Assembly (NCBI GenBank): GCA_963678275.1
Contig: OY782765.1
Location: 6,510,001 to 6,574,000 of the forward strand
DNA from: G963677445 sp963678275
GTDB lineage: Bacteria; Bacteroidota; Ignavibacteria; Ignavibacteriales; Melioribacteraceae
Reading direction: 5' to 3'
Length of the DNA: 64,000 nt
In this document: positions 47,301-55,531 of the stretch, piece after piece
Numbering within the stretch: the first letter of the stretch is position 1
Layout of the letters: every line of letters begins with the position of its first letter
Translations under genes and position numbers: made by a program
Notes under the pieces: model-generated
Database searches by the model: none
What the model was told of the DNA's origin: nothing
The model's input: only the letters and a program-made list of their open reading frames with translations

Positions 47301-47307
47301 AATTCGG

Positions 47308-47462
47308 ATTGTAGTTTTTTCTTAGCTTAACTCTGTTGATCCCCTACAGGGATCTTACAGTATTTTTTTGTTCTTTACCACCCCATAGGGACGTTCCGCA
47401 ATAATGCTGCTTCTCCAAAGCAGATCTGATTCAAAAAAATATTCCTGAGAAAGCCAATTCGT
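47308..47462 (+). repeat. Dispersed repeat R2, copy 2
   Basis: About 155 bp matching 23963-24120, including CAGGGATCTTACAGTATTTT and GGGACGTTCCGCAATAATGC. Confidence 0.85.
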
Positions 47463-47593
47463 CATTCGTCATTCGTCATTCCTCTTTGCTTCTGGCTTGC
47501 CAGTCTATTGTTACCGTTATTTAATTCATAATACTCTGTTCAATATTCTGCCATAAAAAACCAGAATAGTAAGTTGTTTAGAGTGGGCGCTAA

Positions 47594-47629
47594 GAAAAAA
47601 AGGAGGGGGACAGATTACAAATCTGTCCC
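47594..47629 (-). terminator. Terminator of the cytochrome-porin operon
   Basis: Perfect 10-bp stem GGGACAGATT/AATCTGTCCC with a 3-nt loop (47607-47629), then CCTCC and a run of seven T residues on the minus strand. Confidence 0.85.
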
Positions 47630-47637
47630 ACATAAAA

Positions 47638-48834
47638 TTAGAAGGCGGTTACTATGCCAATGCTCATCAGACCGAAGTTTTCTTCCAGGTTGTAGGTGTA
47701 TTCACCCACAAGGCGCATATTTCTTCTGAGCAGGTAGCCCGCATGAGCAGTCGCTGATCGGTATTTTAATTCGGTATAATCCGATTCAATCCAGTTGAAT
47801 AATCCCGCCGCGTACCACTTGCTCTGGTCTCCATCCGGAGTATAGAGCAGTTCAGCCATGGCTCCTTTGGTTTCGATATCATTATCCGCGACGGTGGACA
47901 TTTCGTTTCTGTAGATGCTGTTATCGGTTCGTTTAACATATTGCAGATTCAGCTCAAACATATCTTTATATGAGAGGGTAATGTCAGGGCCAACCATCAG
48001 GAAATCGTTATCTATATACTGAGCGAGAGGGGAGGCGGAATTTAACTGCTTCTCCTTGCCGTAATAGGCGAAAAAACCCACCCGGAGGAAATCAGCCGCT
48101 TCCTGGCTTATTCTAAGCATAAAATTTTTGAAGTTATCTTTATCATATAGTTTGTTATCATCTGCTTCGCGTAGTCCGTTTCCATTAATCCATTCAAAAA
48201 TGATATCAGTTCCGATATCCGACCCATAGGTTATCATCATTCCGCGATCGTAAGCAAGATTTGAGGATGACAACCCCGGTTTTGTTTTATACACGCTGTA
48301 ATCTTCAAGGGTAAGACGCAGCTCTCTTTTGAAAAGTGGATCTGAAACCTGGAACTGACCGAGATAAATATCAAGATCCTCGCCAAAGAGATTATTAAAC
48401 ATTATATAAGCATCCTCAACACCGGCCACTTCACCTCTTTCACTCAAATAAAAATAGAAGTAGTAAGCTATATCTTTAGCGAGCGCGCCGCCTGACATCA
48501 GTTTCAGAAGATAAGGAGTTTTCAGATCTCCCTGTTCCGGTTTATTGGTCTGGTAAGTCGCGTGAGCGTCAAGTCTTACAGCGAGTGGAAAATCACGGAT
48601 AAGTGATAATTCCTGATCGCCGGTTTCCATAAAATAGCGGGGAGCTTCCTTGTCTGAAAGCTGGAATCCGTTGCCCGCGAAATCATCGCCATAAGCTTTC
48701 AGACGTGGAAAGGGGGAATGGCATGTCTGGCAACTGAGTTTATATTTCCTTCCAAAAGCGGGTATAGCCATGATAGTTTCAGCGAGCGCCATAAATGAGA
48801 AAAACAGGATAAGTGTAATTGTAACTTTTTTCAT
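47638..48834 (-). CDS. Monoheme cytochrome-porin fusion (Cyc2-like architecture)
   Basis: 398 residues. Signal peptide (MKKVTITLILFFSFMALAETIMA) followed by a single c-type heme site YKLSCQTCHSPFPRLKAYGD near residues 34-38. The rest is rich in alternating hydrophobic/aromatic strands and ends in ...SIGIVTAF, a terminal Phe typical of outer-membrane barrels. One heme plugged into a porin is the Cyc2-type layout used for electron transfer across the outer membrane. Sequence identity to true Cyc2 cannot be judged here. It is 11 bp downstream of the multiheme cytochrome and ends in a strong terminator. Confidence 0.75.
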   Translation of the reverse strand: MKKVTITLILFFSFMALAETIMAIPAFGRKYKLSCQTCHSPFPRLKAYGDDFAGNGFQLSDKEAPRYFMETGDQELSLIRDFPLAVRLDAHATYQTNKPEQGDLKTPYLLKLMSGGALAKDIAYYFYFYLSERGEVAGVEDAYIMFNNLFGEDLDIYLGQFQVSDPLFKRELRLTLEDYSVYKTKPGLSSSNLAYDRGMMITYGSDIGTDIIFEWINGNGLREADDNKLYDKDNFKNFMLRISQEAADFLRVGFFAYYGKEKQLNSASPLAQYIDNDFLMVGPDITLSYKDMFELNLQYVKRTDNSIYRNEMSTVADNDIETKGAMAELLYTPDGDQSKWYAAGLFNWIESDYTELKYRSATAHAGYLLRRNMRLVGEYTYNLEENFGLMSIGIVTAF

Positions 48835-48845
48835 GAATATATCTC

Positions 48846-50210
48846 CTAATCAACTATTAAAATTTCTGCTGTCTGTTCATTTACCACGACAATTTCAGTT
48901 TCATCGGCGGGAACCTTCAGGTAATCCGCGACCGGTTTAACCAGCCTGCAATAATTTAACTGCGCGTGGAATTTTAGTTTTCCCGGTTCCATAGTGTCGG
49001 GAATATTAAATGTGAAAGTTTCGAGTTTTGTTTCACGGGGTCCGATTCTGTAATCAACACCGAATGAGGCTGTATTCCATTGCATGATGGTCATCCTGCC
49101 CTGCGGATCAAAATATGGCATCCGGAATATGCGGTCTCCAACGGGGACGCCATCGCGCTGAACACCTTTGAAATTGTCTATTCCCAGTGGTATTCCCATA
49201 TCCTGGTAGGCCAGCGCATCGGCGGCGATAGTATATTCTTCACCTTCGAAGCCCTTTTTATCAACCGGGATATGATATTTATTTCCTTCTTCATCGATCG
49301 CTTCGAGATGGAGCCAGACTATCCTGTCTTCCACAGATCCTGTAGGAAATTTATGCCCGGTTTTCTGGTTAAAAAGAGTTACCGTTATTTTTACCGGTTC
49401 ACCCGGCTCAAGCTCTTTAATATCGGGATAGATTTTCATCTCGATGGTGCCCTTAATTTTACCGGGGTCGTGGGCGCCGTTGAAAAGATGCATGCGGGCA
49501 TCTTTATATTTTGTGCCCATCATAGCGGTAACTGCTTCTGTTTTGGGCATGTGGCAATCCTGGCACTGGACGCCTTCTTTTGAATAAGGCCCCTCTTTCC
49601 ATTCAATCTGAGTGGCTTTTACCCAGGTTCCGTAAGGGCTTTTTTCATTATGGCAGATGCCGCAGAATTCAGCTTTATGATGAATATCGGTTACTTCAAT
49701 AATATGATTGGGGGACTGGATATCACCAAGACGGCTGCTGTATTCAGTTTTTCCCGGTTTCATTATATAATTGAAGTTAAATGGTATATCCCCTTCGAAG
49801 CCGGTAATGCTGTGACATACTTCGCACGATACGGATTCATTAGCTCTTGTGTTTTTCTCGGGACGCGGAGGGGGATTAAATCCGGAAAGATATGCCATCG
49901 GGGTATGACAGCCGTTGCAGTCGGCTTTTATTCCGGCAAGTTTGGGATCTTTATCGGCATGAGGCACCGCGAGCTCGAAGTATTCTATTTCATCCCAGTG
50001 ATGAGTATAAGCCTGCGACATCATTGCCTGATCCCACTGCGCGTAAAAATCGGTGTGACAGCCGGTTCCGCACCATTGAGGAGTGGCGAAATCATCATAG
50101 GTAAATGAACCGGGGCTATGCCCGTGCTGCGCGGATAATAATCCTGTAAATAAAATAAAAAGAGCCGATGTTCTTATTAAAGATTTTAACAAAGGTGAAT
50201 TTATTAGCAT
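48846..50210 (-). CDS. Exported multiheme cytochrome c (five heme sites)
   Basis: 454 residues with an N-terminal signal (SALFILFTGLLSA|Q). Four canonical CxxCH sites: DCNGCHTP, SCEVCHSI, FCGICHNE, QCQDCHMP. The first site is QWCGTGCHTD, a CxxxCH with three spacer residues. The C-terminal ~200 residues form a beta domain with TLFNQKTGHKFPTGSVEDR, a pattern seen with cytochrome c554-like multiheme proteins. Predicted periplasmic or outer-membrane electron carrier, cotranscribed with the cytochrome-porin fusion. The natural donor or acceptor is unknown. Confidence 0.85.
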   Translation of the reverse strand: MLINSPLLKSLIRTSALFILFTGLLSAQHGHSPGSFTYDDFATPQWCGTGCHTDFYAQWDQAMMSQAYTHHWDEIEYFELAVPHADKDPKLAGIKADCNGCHTPMAYLSGFNPPPRPEKNTRANESVSCEVCHSITGFEGDIPFNFNYIMKPGKTEYSSRLGDIQSPNHIIEVTDIHHKAEFCGICHNEKSPYGTWVKATQIEWKEGPYSKEGVQCQDCHMPKTEAVTAMMGTKYKDARMHLFNGAHDPGKIKGTIEMKIYPDIKELEPGEPVKITVTLFNQKTGHKFPTGSVEDRIVWLHLEAIDEEGNKYHIPVDKKGFEGEEYTIAADALAYQDMGIPLGIDNFKGVQRDGVPVGDRIFRMPYFDPQGRMTIMQWNTASFGVDYRIGPRETKLETFTFNIPDTMEPGKLKFHAQLNYCRLVKPVADYLKVPADETEIVVVNEQTAEILIVD

Positions 50211-50666
50211 AAAGCTCCTCCTCTATTTGGATTATTGGATTTAATATCCTATAAGATATATAAATAATACCTTCGGGTCAAGAGATATCTTATGAAACTA
50301 AATTAACAATTTTTGAAATAATTTATTTAGTTGTATGTTTGTAGATTCGATTTGCGGATTATTATACGGAGTTTGAATTGCATCCGCAGAACTGAAATAA
50401 GTTATGTGTCATTTTATTCATCTCCCCGGAGATGTACTCCGTTATATATCCCGGATTCAGCAATAATGGAACCTCTGCAAGATTAAGCTAATAAAATTTT
50501 ATTTATTTTATCGCATTTTTTTAACGGAATTATTGAAGACAAATTGCATTCTTAAATAAAAATCCCTTAAGGGGACTTACAAAATTTTGAAGCTGATTCG
50601 ACCATCGGATTATTTAGGTTATGGTGATTATATGATTTTTGTTCTGTTTTTCCCCGGGAAGGGATT
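50211..50666. other. Divergent intergenic region
   Basis: 456 bp, low G+C, no gene seen. It should contain the promoter of the cytochrome operon (minus) and of the TonB-domain gene (plus). A diverged fragment related to R2 (CAGCAATAATGGAACCTCTG) is at about 50459-50480. Confidence 0.5.
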
Positions 50667-51863
50667 ATGATTAAGATTACGATTAGGATTATGATTTTGT
50701 GCGGCATAGTTATGTTTTTTTGGGGTGGGATTAACAAGGGGCAGAATGGGATTGTTAAGATGACCGATATTAAGGGAAATCTTGAGGCTGAACTTTCATA
50801 TGCCGATAACGTTCTTGAAGGGACCTGCTACTGGTATTATCCGGGTGGAAATATTAAAAGTGAAAAAACTTTTACCGGCGGAGTGATTAATGGCTGGGTG
50901 AAAGAGTTCTTCGAGGATGGTCTTCTTAAAGAGGAGGGCCGGGTTGAAATGGGAGTCCGCGACGGCATAACAAAGTTTTATTATGATAACGGGGGAATAA
51001 AGGAGGTGAGGAGTTATGAGTCGGGCAGACTGGTAAAAATTGTAAAAGTGAATTATGACAAGGATTATATCGCGCCCCTTGAGGCCTACGAGGAAGGAAG
51101 GAAAAGGAGAGACAACAGGGCGGCGGAAAAGATATTCCAGTGTGACGCCGATATATGCCCCCAGCCCGCGGGTGGTATTGAGGAAATTTATAATAAACTT
51201 GTTTATCCTGAACACGCGAAGTTATACGGACTGGAAGGTTCGCTGATATTATTTGTTACGGTGGATGAAAAAGGAATAGCTCAAAAGATTGAATTTTTTG
51301 AACCGCTCGGCCTGGGATGTGAGGAAGCCGCTATCGAAGCGGTCAAGAACACAAGGTTTATACCGGGAGAGAGGAATGGCGAGCAGGTTGAGGCTGTGGT
51401 TACTTTCCGGCTCGATTTTACACTTGATGGAAGAAGACTTGATAACCAGCAGGTTGTTCTGGTAAAAAAAGATACATCACAGCCGGTTGAAAAAGAGGTG
51501 GAAAAAATTGAGGATGACCCTCTGAAGAATGGTAATTTTATCTGTGATTCGGAATCCTGCCCTTATCCTCAGGGGGGGCTGAAAAGTATAATGGATAAAG
51601 TATATATACCGGGACACGCAAGGAGGCAGGGGATTAAGGGGGAAGTTGTTATCAGGGCTGATGTGGATGAATTCGGGATTGTCAGGAAAACAGAGGTTAT
51701 TTCGGGACCGGGTTATGGACTGAATCAATCGGCTGAGATAGCCGTGCTCGATACCGAATTTAGGCCGGCGATCATAAATGGAATTGAAACGAGAACCTGG
51801 GTTACAATTAAAATTCCGGTGGGGAAAACGCCCGACAAAAATAGGCAGCAAATTCACGAATAA
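50667..51863 (+). CDS. MORN-repeat protein with two TonB C-terminal domains
   Basis: 398 residues. An N-terminal signal/anchor is followed by four or so MORN/YwqK-type repeats (GTCYWYYPGGNIKSEKTFTG, VKEFFEDGLLKEEG, ITKFYYDNGGIKEVRSYESG). Two TonB_C-like domains follow: LYGLEGSLILFVTVDEKGIA...AVKNTRFIPG and RQGIKGEVVIRADVDEFGIV...DTEFRPA. Each is preceded by a Cys pair (CDADICPQPAGG, CDSESCPYPQGG). It may contact outer-membrane receptors or simply use TonB_C folds as binding modules. It lacks a long Pro-rich spacer, so classical energy transduction is doubtful. Ribosome site GGGAAGGGA. Confidence 0.8.
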   Translation: MIKITIRIMILCGIVMFFWGGINKGQNGIVKMTDIKGNLEAELSYADNVLEGTCYWYYPGGNIKSEKTFTGGVINGWVKEFFEDGLLKEEGRVEMGVRDGITKFYYDNGGIKEVRSYESGRLVKIVKVNYDKDYIAPLEAYEEGRKRRDNRAAEKIFQCDADICPQPAGGIEEIYNKLVYPEHAKLYGLEGSLILFVTVDEKGIAQKIEFFEPLGLGCEEAAIEAVKNTRFIPGERNGEQVEAVVTFRLDFTLDGRRLDNQQVVLVKKDTSQPVEKEVEKIEDDPLKNGNFICDSESCPYPQGGLKSIMDKVYIPGHARRQGIKGEVVIRADVDEFGIVRKTEVISGPGYGLNQSAEIAVLDTEFRPAIINGIETRTWVTIKIPVGKTPDKNRQQIHE

Positions 51864-52351
51864 CATTTGTTCCGGGTTGTTTGTGGCCACAAAATCACTA
51901 AAACACAAAAAACCACAAAGGAATTCTTACCGGATTTCGGATAATAAAATAGAAAACAGGAAAATTAACTTAAAATCAGAACTCCCGACCTCTCGCAAAA
52001 TGAAATCGCGGAATTTAGAGAAAATATCACAAGAATTTATTATCCATCTATTATTTGACAAGGTCTTTTTGCAATAAATAGTGCTTTACATATTTTAGAA
52101 CTTTATCGATCTGGCTTACCAGGGATGTCTTAAAGCATTTGATTATCCGGGGTGGTTTGTGAATCCTCTACAAGGATTTTTGTATTATCTTATGAAAAAT
52201 TTTCTCCCCATTGGGACGTTCCGCACTAATTATTGCCTCTACAAGGCAAATAAAATAAAAAGAACCTTGTATAGGTTCCTAAAATTTTCCCCAGGCAGAG
52301 CTTGAGGAAAACACCCCAAAGGGGAAAAGTTCCCTGTCAAAACGGGAGGCG

Positions 52352-52390
52352 ATTTATTCAATAAGAAGTTAAATTCTACGAAAATTGGTA
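52352..52390 (+). repeat. Dispersed repeat R1 (degenerate)
   Basis: GATTTATTCAATAAGAAGTT then AAATTCTACGAAAATTGGTA, a diverged R1 copy. Confidence 0.65.
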
Positions 52391-52454
52391 AGCAATTTAT
52401 CAGCAAGTAGAAAGTTTTATTACCAGGTATAAGTTTCGTAGTCACTCGAGGTGT

Positions 52455-52546
52455 GTCCTCCCCCGTCAATGAAGAAAGGCGCTTCATTGCCACCCCCTCC
52501 GAAGGGGGTGGATTCAAAGTGTTTTTCTTTGAAGACGGGGGAGGAC
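52455..52546. other. Perfect 92-nt four-way-junction (cloverleaf) palindrome
   Basis: Outer stem of 13 bp: GTCCTCCCCCGTC (52455-52467) with GACGGGGGAGGAC (52534-52546). Inside are three perfect hairpins: AATGAAG/CTTCATT (52468-52488), CCACCCCCT/AGGGGGTGG (52490-52511) and TTCAAAG/CTTTGAA (52513-52533). Only G52489 and A52512 are unpaired at the junction. It resembles neither a tRNA nor an RNA family I recognise. Confidence 0.9.
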
Positions 52547-52611
52547 TATCCTTAAGCTGATCGATAACTTTTCTTTTTCTGACTCCATCAGCTTATGGAT
52601 TTAGAATAGCA

Positions 52612-52713
52612 GCCTGATTATCGGCAACATGTTATTGGCCGGCTTTTTTGACAAATTTTGCTCCCCGAATTATCCTCAACATGCTGGCGTTTGTGTGGTG
52701 ATAAGAGCCTAAA
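52612..52713 (+). repeat. Dispersed repeat R3, copy 2
   Basis: About 100 bp matching 23689-23788; GCCTGATTATCGGCAACATG to GTGATAAGAGCCTAA. Confidence 0.85.
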
Positions 52714-52991
52714 CATTATTCGAAAAGATAAAGAGATATCTCCCCAAGTTGTTTCCTTCCTAAATTTTCTTCGTTTTTATTTTGCGAATGAAATCATGTA
52801 AGCTATTGTTTTTGTTACCGGGATCAGGAGTTCTGAATATAAAAAGTGTCATCCCTGAGCACGCCATACGATAGGCTGTTAAACAGGTATTTGATTTCGA
52901 TTTACTTTGAAATGCAACTAATTATTTCTCTTTAAACCAAACTGATGTTAATGATAATTATTCATTATTAATTATTAATTGAATTACCGGT

Positions 52992-53603
52992 TTACCCGTT
53001 CGTTAAATTACCCAGAATTTCCTTAAACTCTTTGGTCAGTGCTTTTCCATTGTTTTTAGCGTACCACAAATGGAGCTGCGTGGTTGCTTCTGCTCCCGAT
53101 TTTCCTTCGGCTATCACACTATCCCTGAGTTCCTGCGCTTCTGCCGGTCTCGGACCCCATACAAATAATTCATTCCCGGTTTCATCAAAAGCGACCATTT
53201 TCGGGATTGATCGCGATTTGCCATTTGTAAGATATTGGTCCATGATTTCAAGATTGTTATCACGTTCCAGGATTCGCATATCGATCTTATCACTCATTTC
53301 AGCATATTTCGCGAGGTAAGGAAGGTTCTGCGCTGAATCGCCGCACCAGTCCTCCGTAAGAACCATCCATAACTGAGGGGTATTTATGGAAGATATAAGC
53401 TGGGCGAGTTCCTCATCAGCTTTAAATTTTTTAAGGATTCTGCCGGTTCTCGCAAAATTGATCTTCTTATAATCGTACCATTTTTTATCCTTATCATCCA
53501 GCGTTTCCGGAACTGTCCGCTCAAGGTATTTCCTGCTTTTTTCATTAAATTCTGTAAAAGTATATCCTCTTTGGGGAATTCCCTGTTTGAAAAAGTCTTT
53601 CAA
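52992..53603 (-). CDS. Thioredoxin-like family protein
   Basis: 203 residues, TTG start with GGAG 10 nt upstream. Thioredoxin fold with the strand LWMVLTEDWCGDSAQNLPYL, where the usual CxxC is reduced to a single Cys (C-G-D-S), then KIDMRILERDNNLEIMDQYL and RSIPKMVAFDETGNELFVWG (cis-Pro region). Such single-Cys members are frequent in Bacteroidota; a bacilliredoxin-like or thiol-peroxidase-type role is possible but unproven. No signal peptide, so cytoplasmic. It follows the M49-like gene on the same strand but a terminator separates them. Confidence 0.85.
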   Translation of the reverse strand: MKDFFKQGIPQRGYTFTEFNEKSRKYLERTVPETLDDKDKKWYDYKKINFARTGRILKKFKADEELAQLISSINTPQLWMVLTEDWCGDSAQNLPYLAKYAEMSDKIDMRILERDNNLEIMDQYLTNGKSRSIPKMVAFDETGNELFVWGPRPAEAQELRDSVIAEGKSGAEATTQLHLWYAKNNGKALTKEFKEILGNLTNG

Positions 53604-53622
53604 TTTTATATCTCCATATAAT

Positions 53623-53645
53623 AAAAAAGGGGCCTGAGCCCCTTT
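53623..53645 (-). terminator. Terminator of the M49-like gene
   Basis: AAAGGGGC-TCAG-GCCCCTTT stem with a following T run on the minus strand, 4 bp after the stop of the metallohydrolase. Confidence 0.85.
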
Positions 53646-53648
53646 GAG

Positions 53649-55310
53649 TTAATTCTTCTCTATCTGGAACACAGGTTTTATATCAACCGGCAGAGATTCA
53701 AGCTTGCCAACGAGAGTTTTCATCGAAGGAGACTCAACGGCGTATTTGGCAATGAGTTCCTTCGCTCCGTTATAATTACCGGTTGCCTGAATCATCAATA
53801 ATTTATTTGCAAGTGATTTCAGAACATCATAAGCTTTATCGAAGTTCACTTTAACTTTTTCAGTTTTGGCGTCATATTCATATCCGCCATTTTCGAGCAT
53901 GTAATTATAAATAATCGAAGTGCCGCCTCCATGAGCTGAGTTGATGCCGAAACGTATTGAACGGAAAACTCCGGCGAGGAATGTCGCCCAGACTTCATTT
54001 TCAAACTCTTCCGGGTAAACCCCTTTTTCGATCATAAATATGTCATTGAACATTCCGAGAACATCGGCTTTACATTCTTCAATTTTTGAGTAAGTTTCTT
54101 TCAATTCCTGTTTTACCTCGGTATCGCGTCCATCCACTTTAATGAAACCGGGGCCGACGCCATGAGAAATTTCATGCATAAGTGTGTGATTGAAGAAACC
54201 ATCAAAAGTTACATATTTTAGCTGTGATTCATCCATAACAACTTCCGCTATCGGCTTGAGCAGTTTATCAAATTTTGCTTCATGGATGTTTTTCATCATT
54301 ACTTTTTTTGAGCCTTTCGCTTTTCTGACCCTTTCATCATTAGGAAGGTTGAAGGCGAGAGTCTGGTATCCTGCTTTTGTATCGCCGGCGCTGAAAACAA
54401 GCTGAACAACCACAATCGGTGATTCGGCGCCGCGGTCGAAGTTTTTATGCTCATCGGGGTAAGGAAGATGTTTTTCAATATCGGTCAGGTAATCGGCGAA
54501 AATTTCCAGCTTTTTACTTTCGGCCGGGTCAACTATAGTAACGAAACTTTCGAAGGCAGCCTTAAAGTTAAAAAGAGCGTCTTCATAAACTTCATAAGGA
54601 CCGATAACCACTTCAATGGTATGCTCTTTCAGGTCCATCCAGGCCATATCGCTGTCAAAATAGTCATTAGTTTCAAAAGCGAGGGCGCGTGTCATAAGAT
54701 AATCTTTGAGTGTTTTGTTATCGGCATATTTTGCCGCTTCGGTTAGAAGCAGAGATAGTTTGGTCAGGTAATCTTTATAAAAAATGCTGTAAGGAATAGC
54801 TTTCAATTCACCATTTTCTCTTCTGATAACTGTAAATTCTGATTTGAACTGCTTTTCGAGGTCCGGATGTTTTTTTATCCAGTTGTTAAATTCTTCCTTG
54901 GTCATATCTTCAGGGTAATAATTGGCGCCAAGTGGTTTTGTATCTGTCCCGACGAATGGAGCTTCCTCTTCAACTCTGTCAAATGGACCGAACATAATAT
55001 CAAAATAATCAAGTTTCAGTTTGTCAAGTTCTGAATTTGAGGCCGCGAGTTTTTTCCTGATTTCAAAGTTTTTTGAATAAACCTGCGAAAGGAAAAGTTC
55101 ATCAATGATTTTGCTCGCTTCATAAAGTTTCTGAATAACTTTTTTCTGATTTTCATCAAGAAGGGATTCATCATATTTTACTTCGGTAACAGCAAAACGG
55201 GCAATTTTATCCTTCATTATATCCACCTCACTTTTTTTCTCCGGTGCGCATGCCGAAAGTACAAGCAGGGAGAGTAAAATAATTACAAAACTAATTTTAT
55301 AACTCGACAT
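53649..55310 (-). CDS. M49-like (dipeptidyl-peptidase III-related) metallohydrolase lipoprotein
   Basis: 553 residues. Lipoprotein signal with lipobox LVLSACAPEKK, so likely membrane-anchored outside the cytoplasm. The zinc site is HTLMHEISHGVGPG (HExxH) with a second Glu in SKIEECKADVLGMF, the layout of DPP III-type enzymes. The classical DPP III motif is HExxxH, so this is the HExxH sub-branch seen in bacterial relatives. Helical upstream region with a conserved PYPDEHKNFDRGAESPIVVV stretch. Probably a peptidase; the substrate is unknown. Confidence 0.85.
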   Translation of the reverse strand: MSSYKISFVIILLSLLVLSACAPEKKSEVDIMKDKIARFAVTEVKYDESLLDENQKKVIQKLYEASKIIDELFLSQVYSKNFEIRKKLAASNSELDKLKLDYFDIMFGPFDRVEEEAPFVGTDTKPLGANYYPEDMTKEEFNNWIKKHPDLEKQFKSEFTVIRRENGELKAIPYSIFYKDYLTKLSLLLTEAAKYADNKTLKDYLMTRALAFETNDYFDSDMAWMDLKEHTIEVVIGPYEVYEDALFNFKAAFESFVTIVDPAESKKLEIFADYLTDIEKHLPYPDEHKNFDRGAESPIVVVQLVFSAGDTKAGYQTLAFNLPNDERVRKAKGSKKVMMKNIHEAKFDKLLKPIAEVVMDESQLKYVTFDGFFNHTLMHEISHGVGPGFIKVDGRDTEVKQELKETYSKIEECKADVLGMFNDIFMIEKGVYPEEFENEVWATFLAGVFRSIRFGINSAHGGGTSIIYNYMLENGGYEYDAKTEKVKVNFDKAYDVLKSLANKLLMIQATGNYNGAKELIAKYAVESPSMKTLVGKLESLPVDIKPVFQIEKN

Positions 55311-55480
55311 TATAACCTCATGTTGGTTAGGATTAATTAATAGAAAACAGGGTGAAAATATAAACAGAATGTCCGTTTATTGCAATCAGGGGGGGCTTTT
55401 GCTCTACAACGAATGTATCAAAAAATATACACTTTACTGAGTGACCATCAAAAACAGCCCGAATTTGAATGTTTTTATTC

Positions 55481-55496
55481 TGGCACGCTGGTTGCA
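55481..55496 (+). promoter_or_regulatory. Sigma54 (RpoN) promoter
   Basis: TGGCACGCTGGTTGCA matches the -24/-12 consensus TGGCACG-N4-TTGCW exactly, with GG and GC spaced by 10. Transcription should start near 55506, 26 bp before the ATG of the Ser/Arg-rich protein gene. An enhancer-binding activator site upstream would be required; none was identified. Confidence 0.85.
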
Positions 55497-55531
55497 TAAT
55501 CTATCGCAGAACAACTATTTTGAGGTATCAG

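Larger units (their letters stand above)
46970..47593. other. Intergenic repeat mosaic
   Basis: No gene supported. It contains an inverted diverged unit of the 38-kb array (about 47138-47300), an AATTACG heptamer array (47157-47189), the second copy of R2 (47308-47462) and ATTCGTC heptamers just after it. Confidence 0.75.
51864..52991. other. Intergenic region packed with fold-back repeats
   Basis: About 1.1 kb without a supported gene. In order: CACAAAATCACTAAAACACA repeat (51887-51906, shared with 1.97 and 57.17 kb), an R2 fragment (52160-52232), hairpins TTTTCC...GGAAAA and CCCC-AAA-GGGG (52285-52325), an R1 copy (52352-52390), the perfect cloverleaf (52455-52546), R3 copy 2 (52612-52713) and a TTAATTA heptamer remnant (about 52964-52982). 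Confidence 0.75.

Noticed and set aside
49080..49583. 167-codon plus-strand frame
   Set aside because: Antisense to the multiheme cytochrome, which has clear heme motifs.
52455..52546. tRNA-like gene
   Set aside because: Although cloverleaf-shaped, arm lengths, loops and conserved bases do not match any tRNA.
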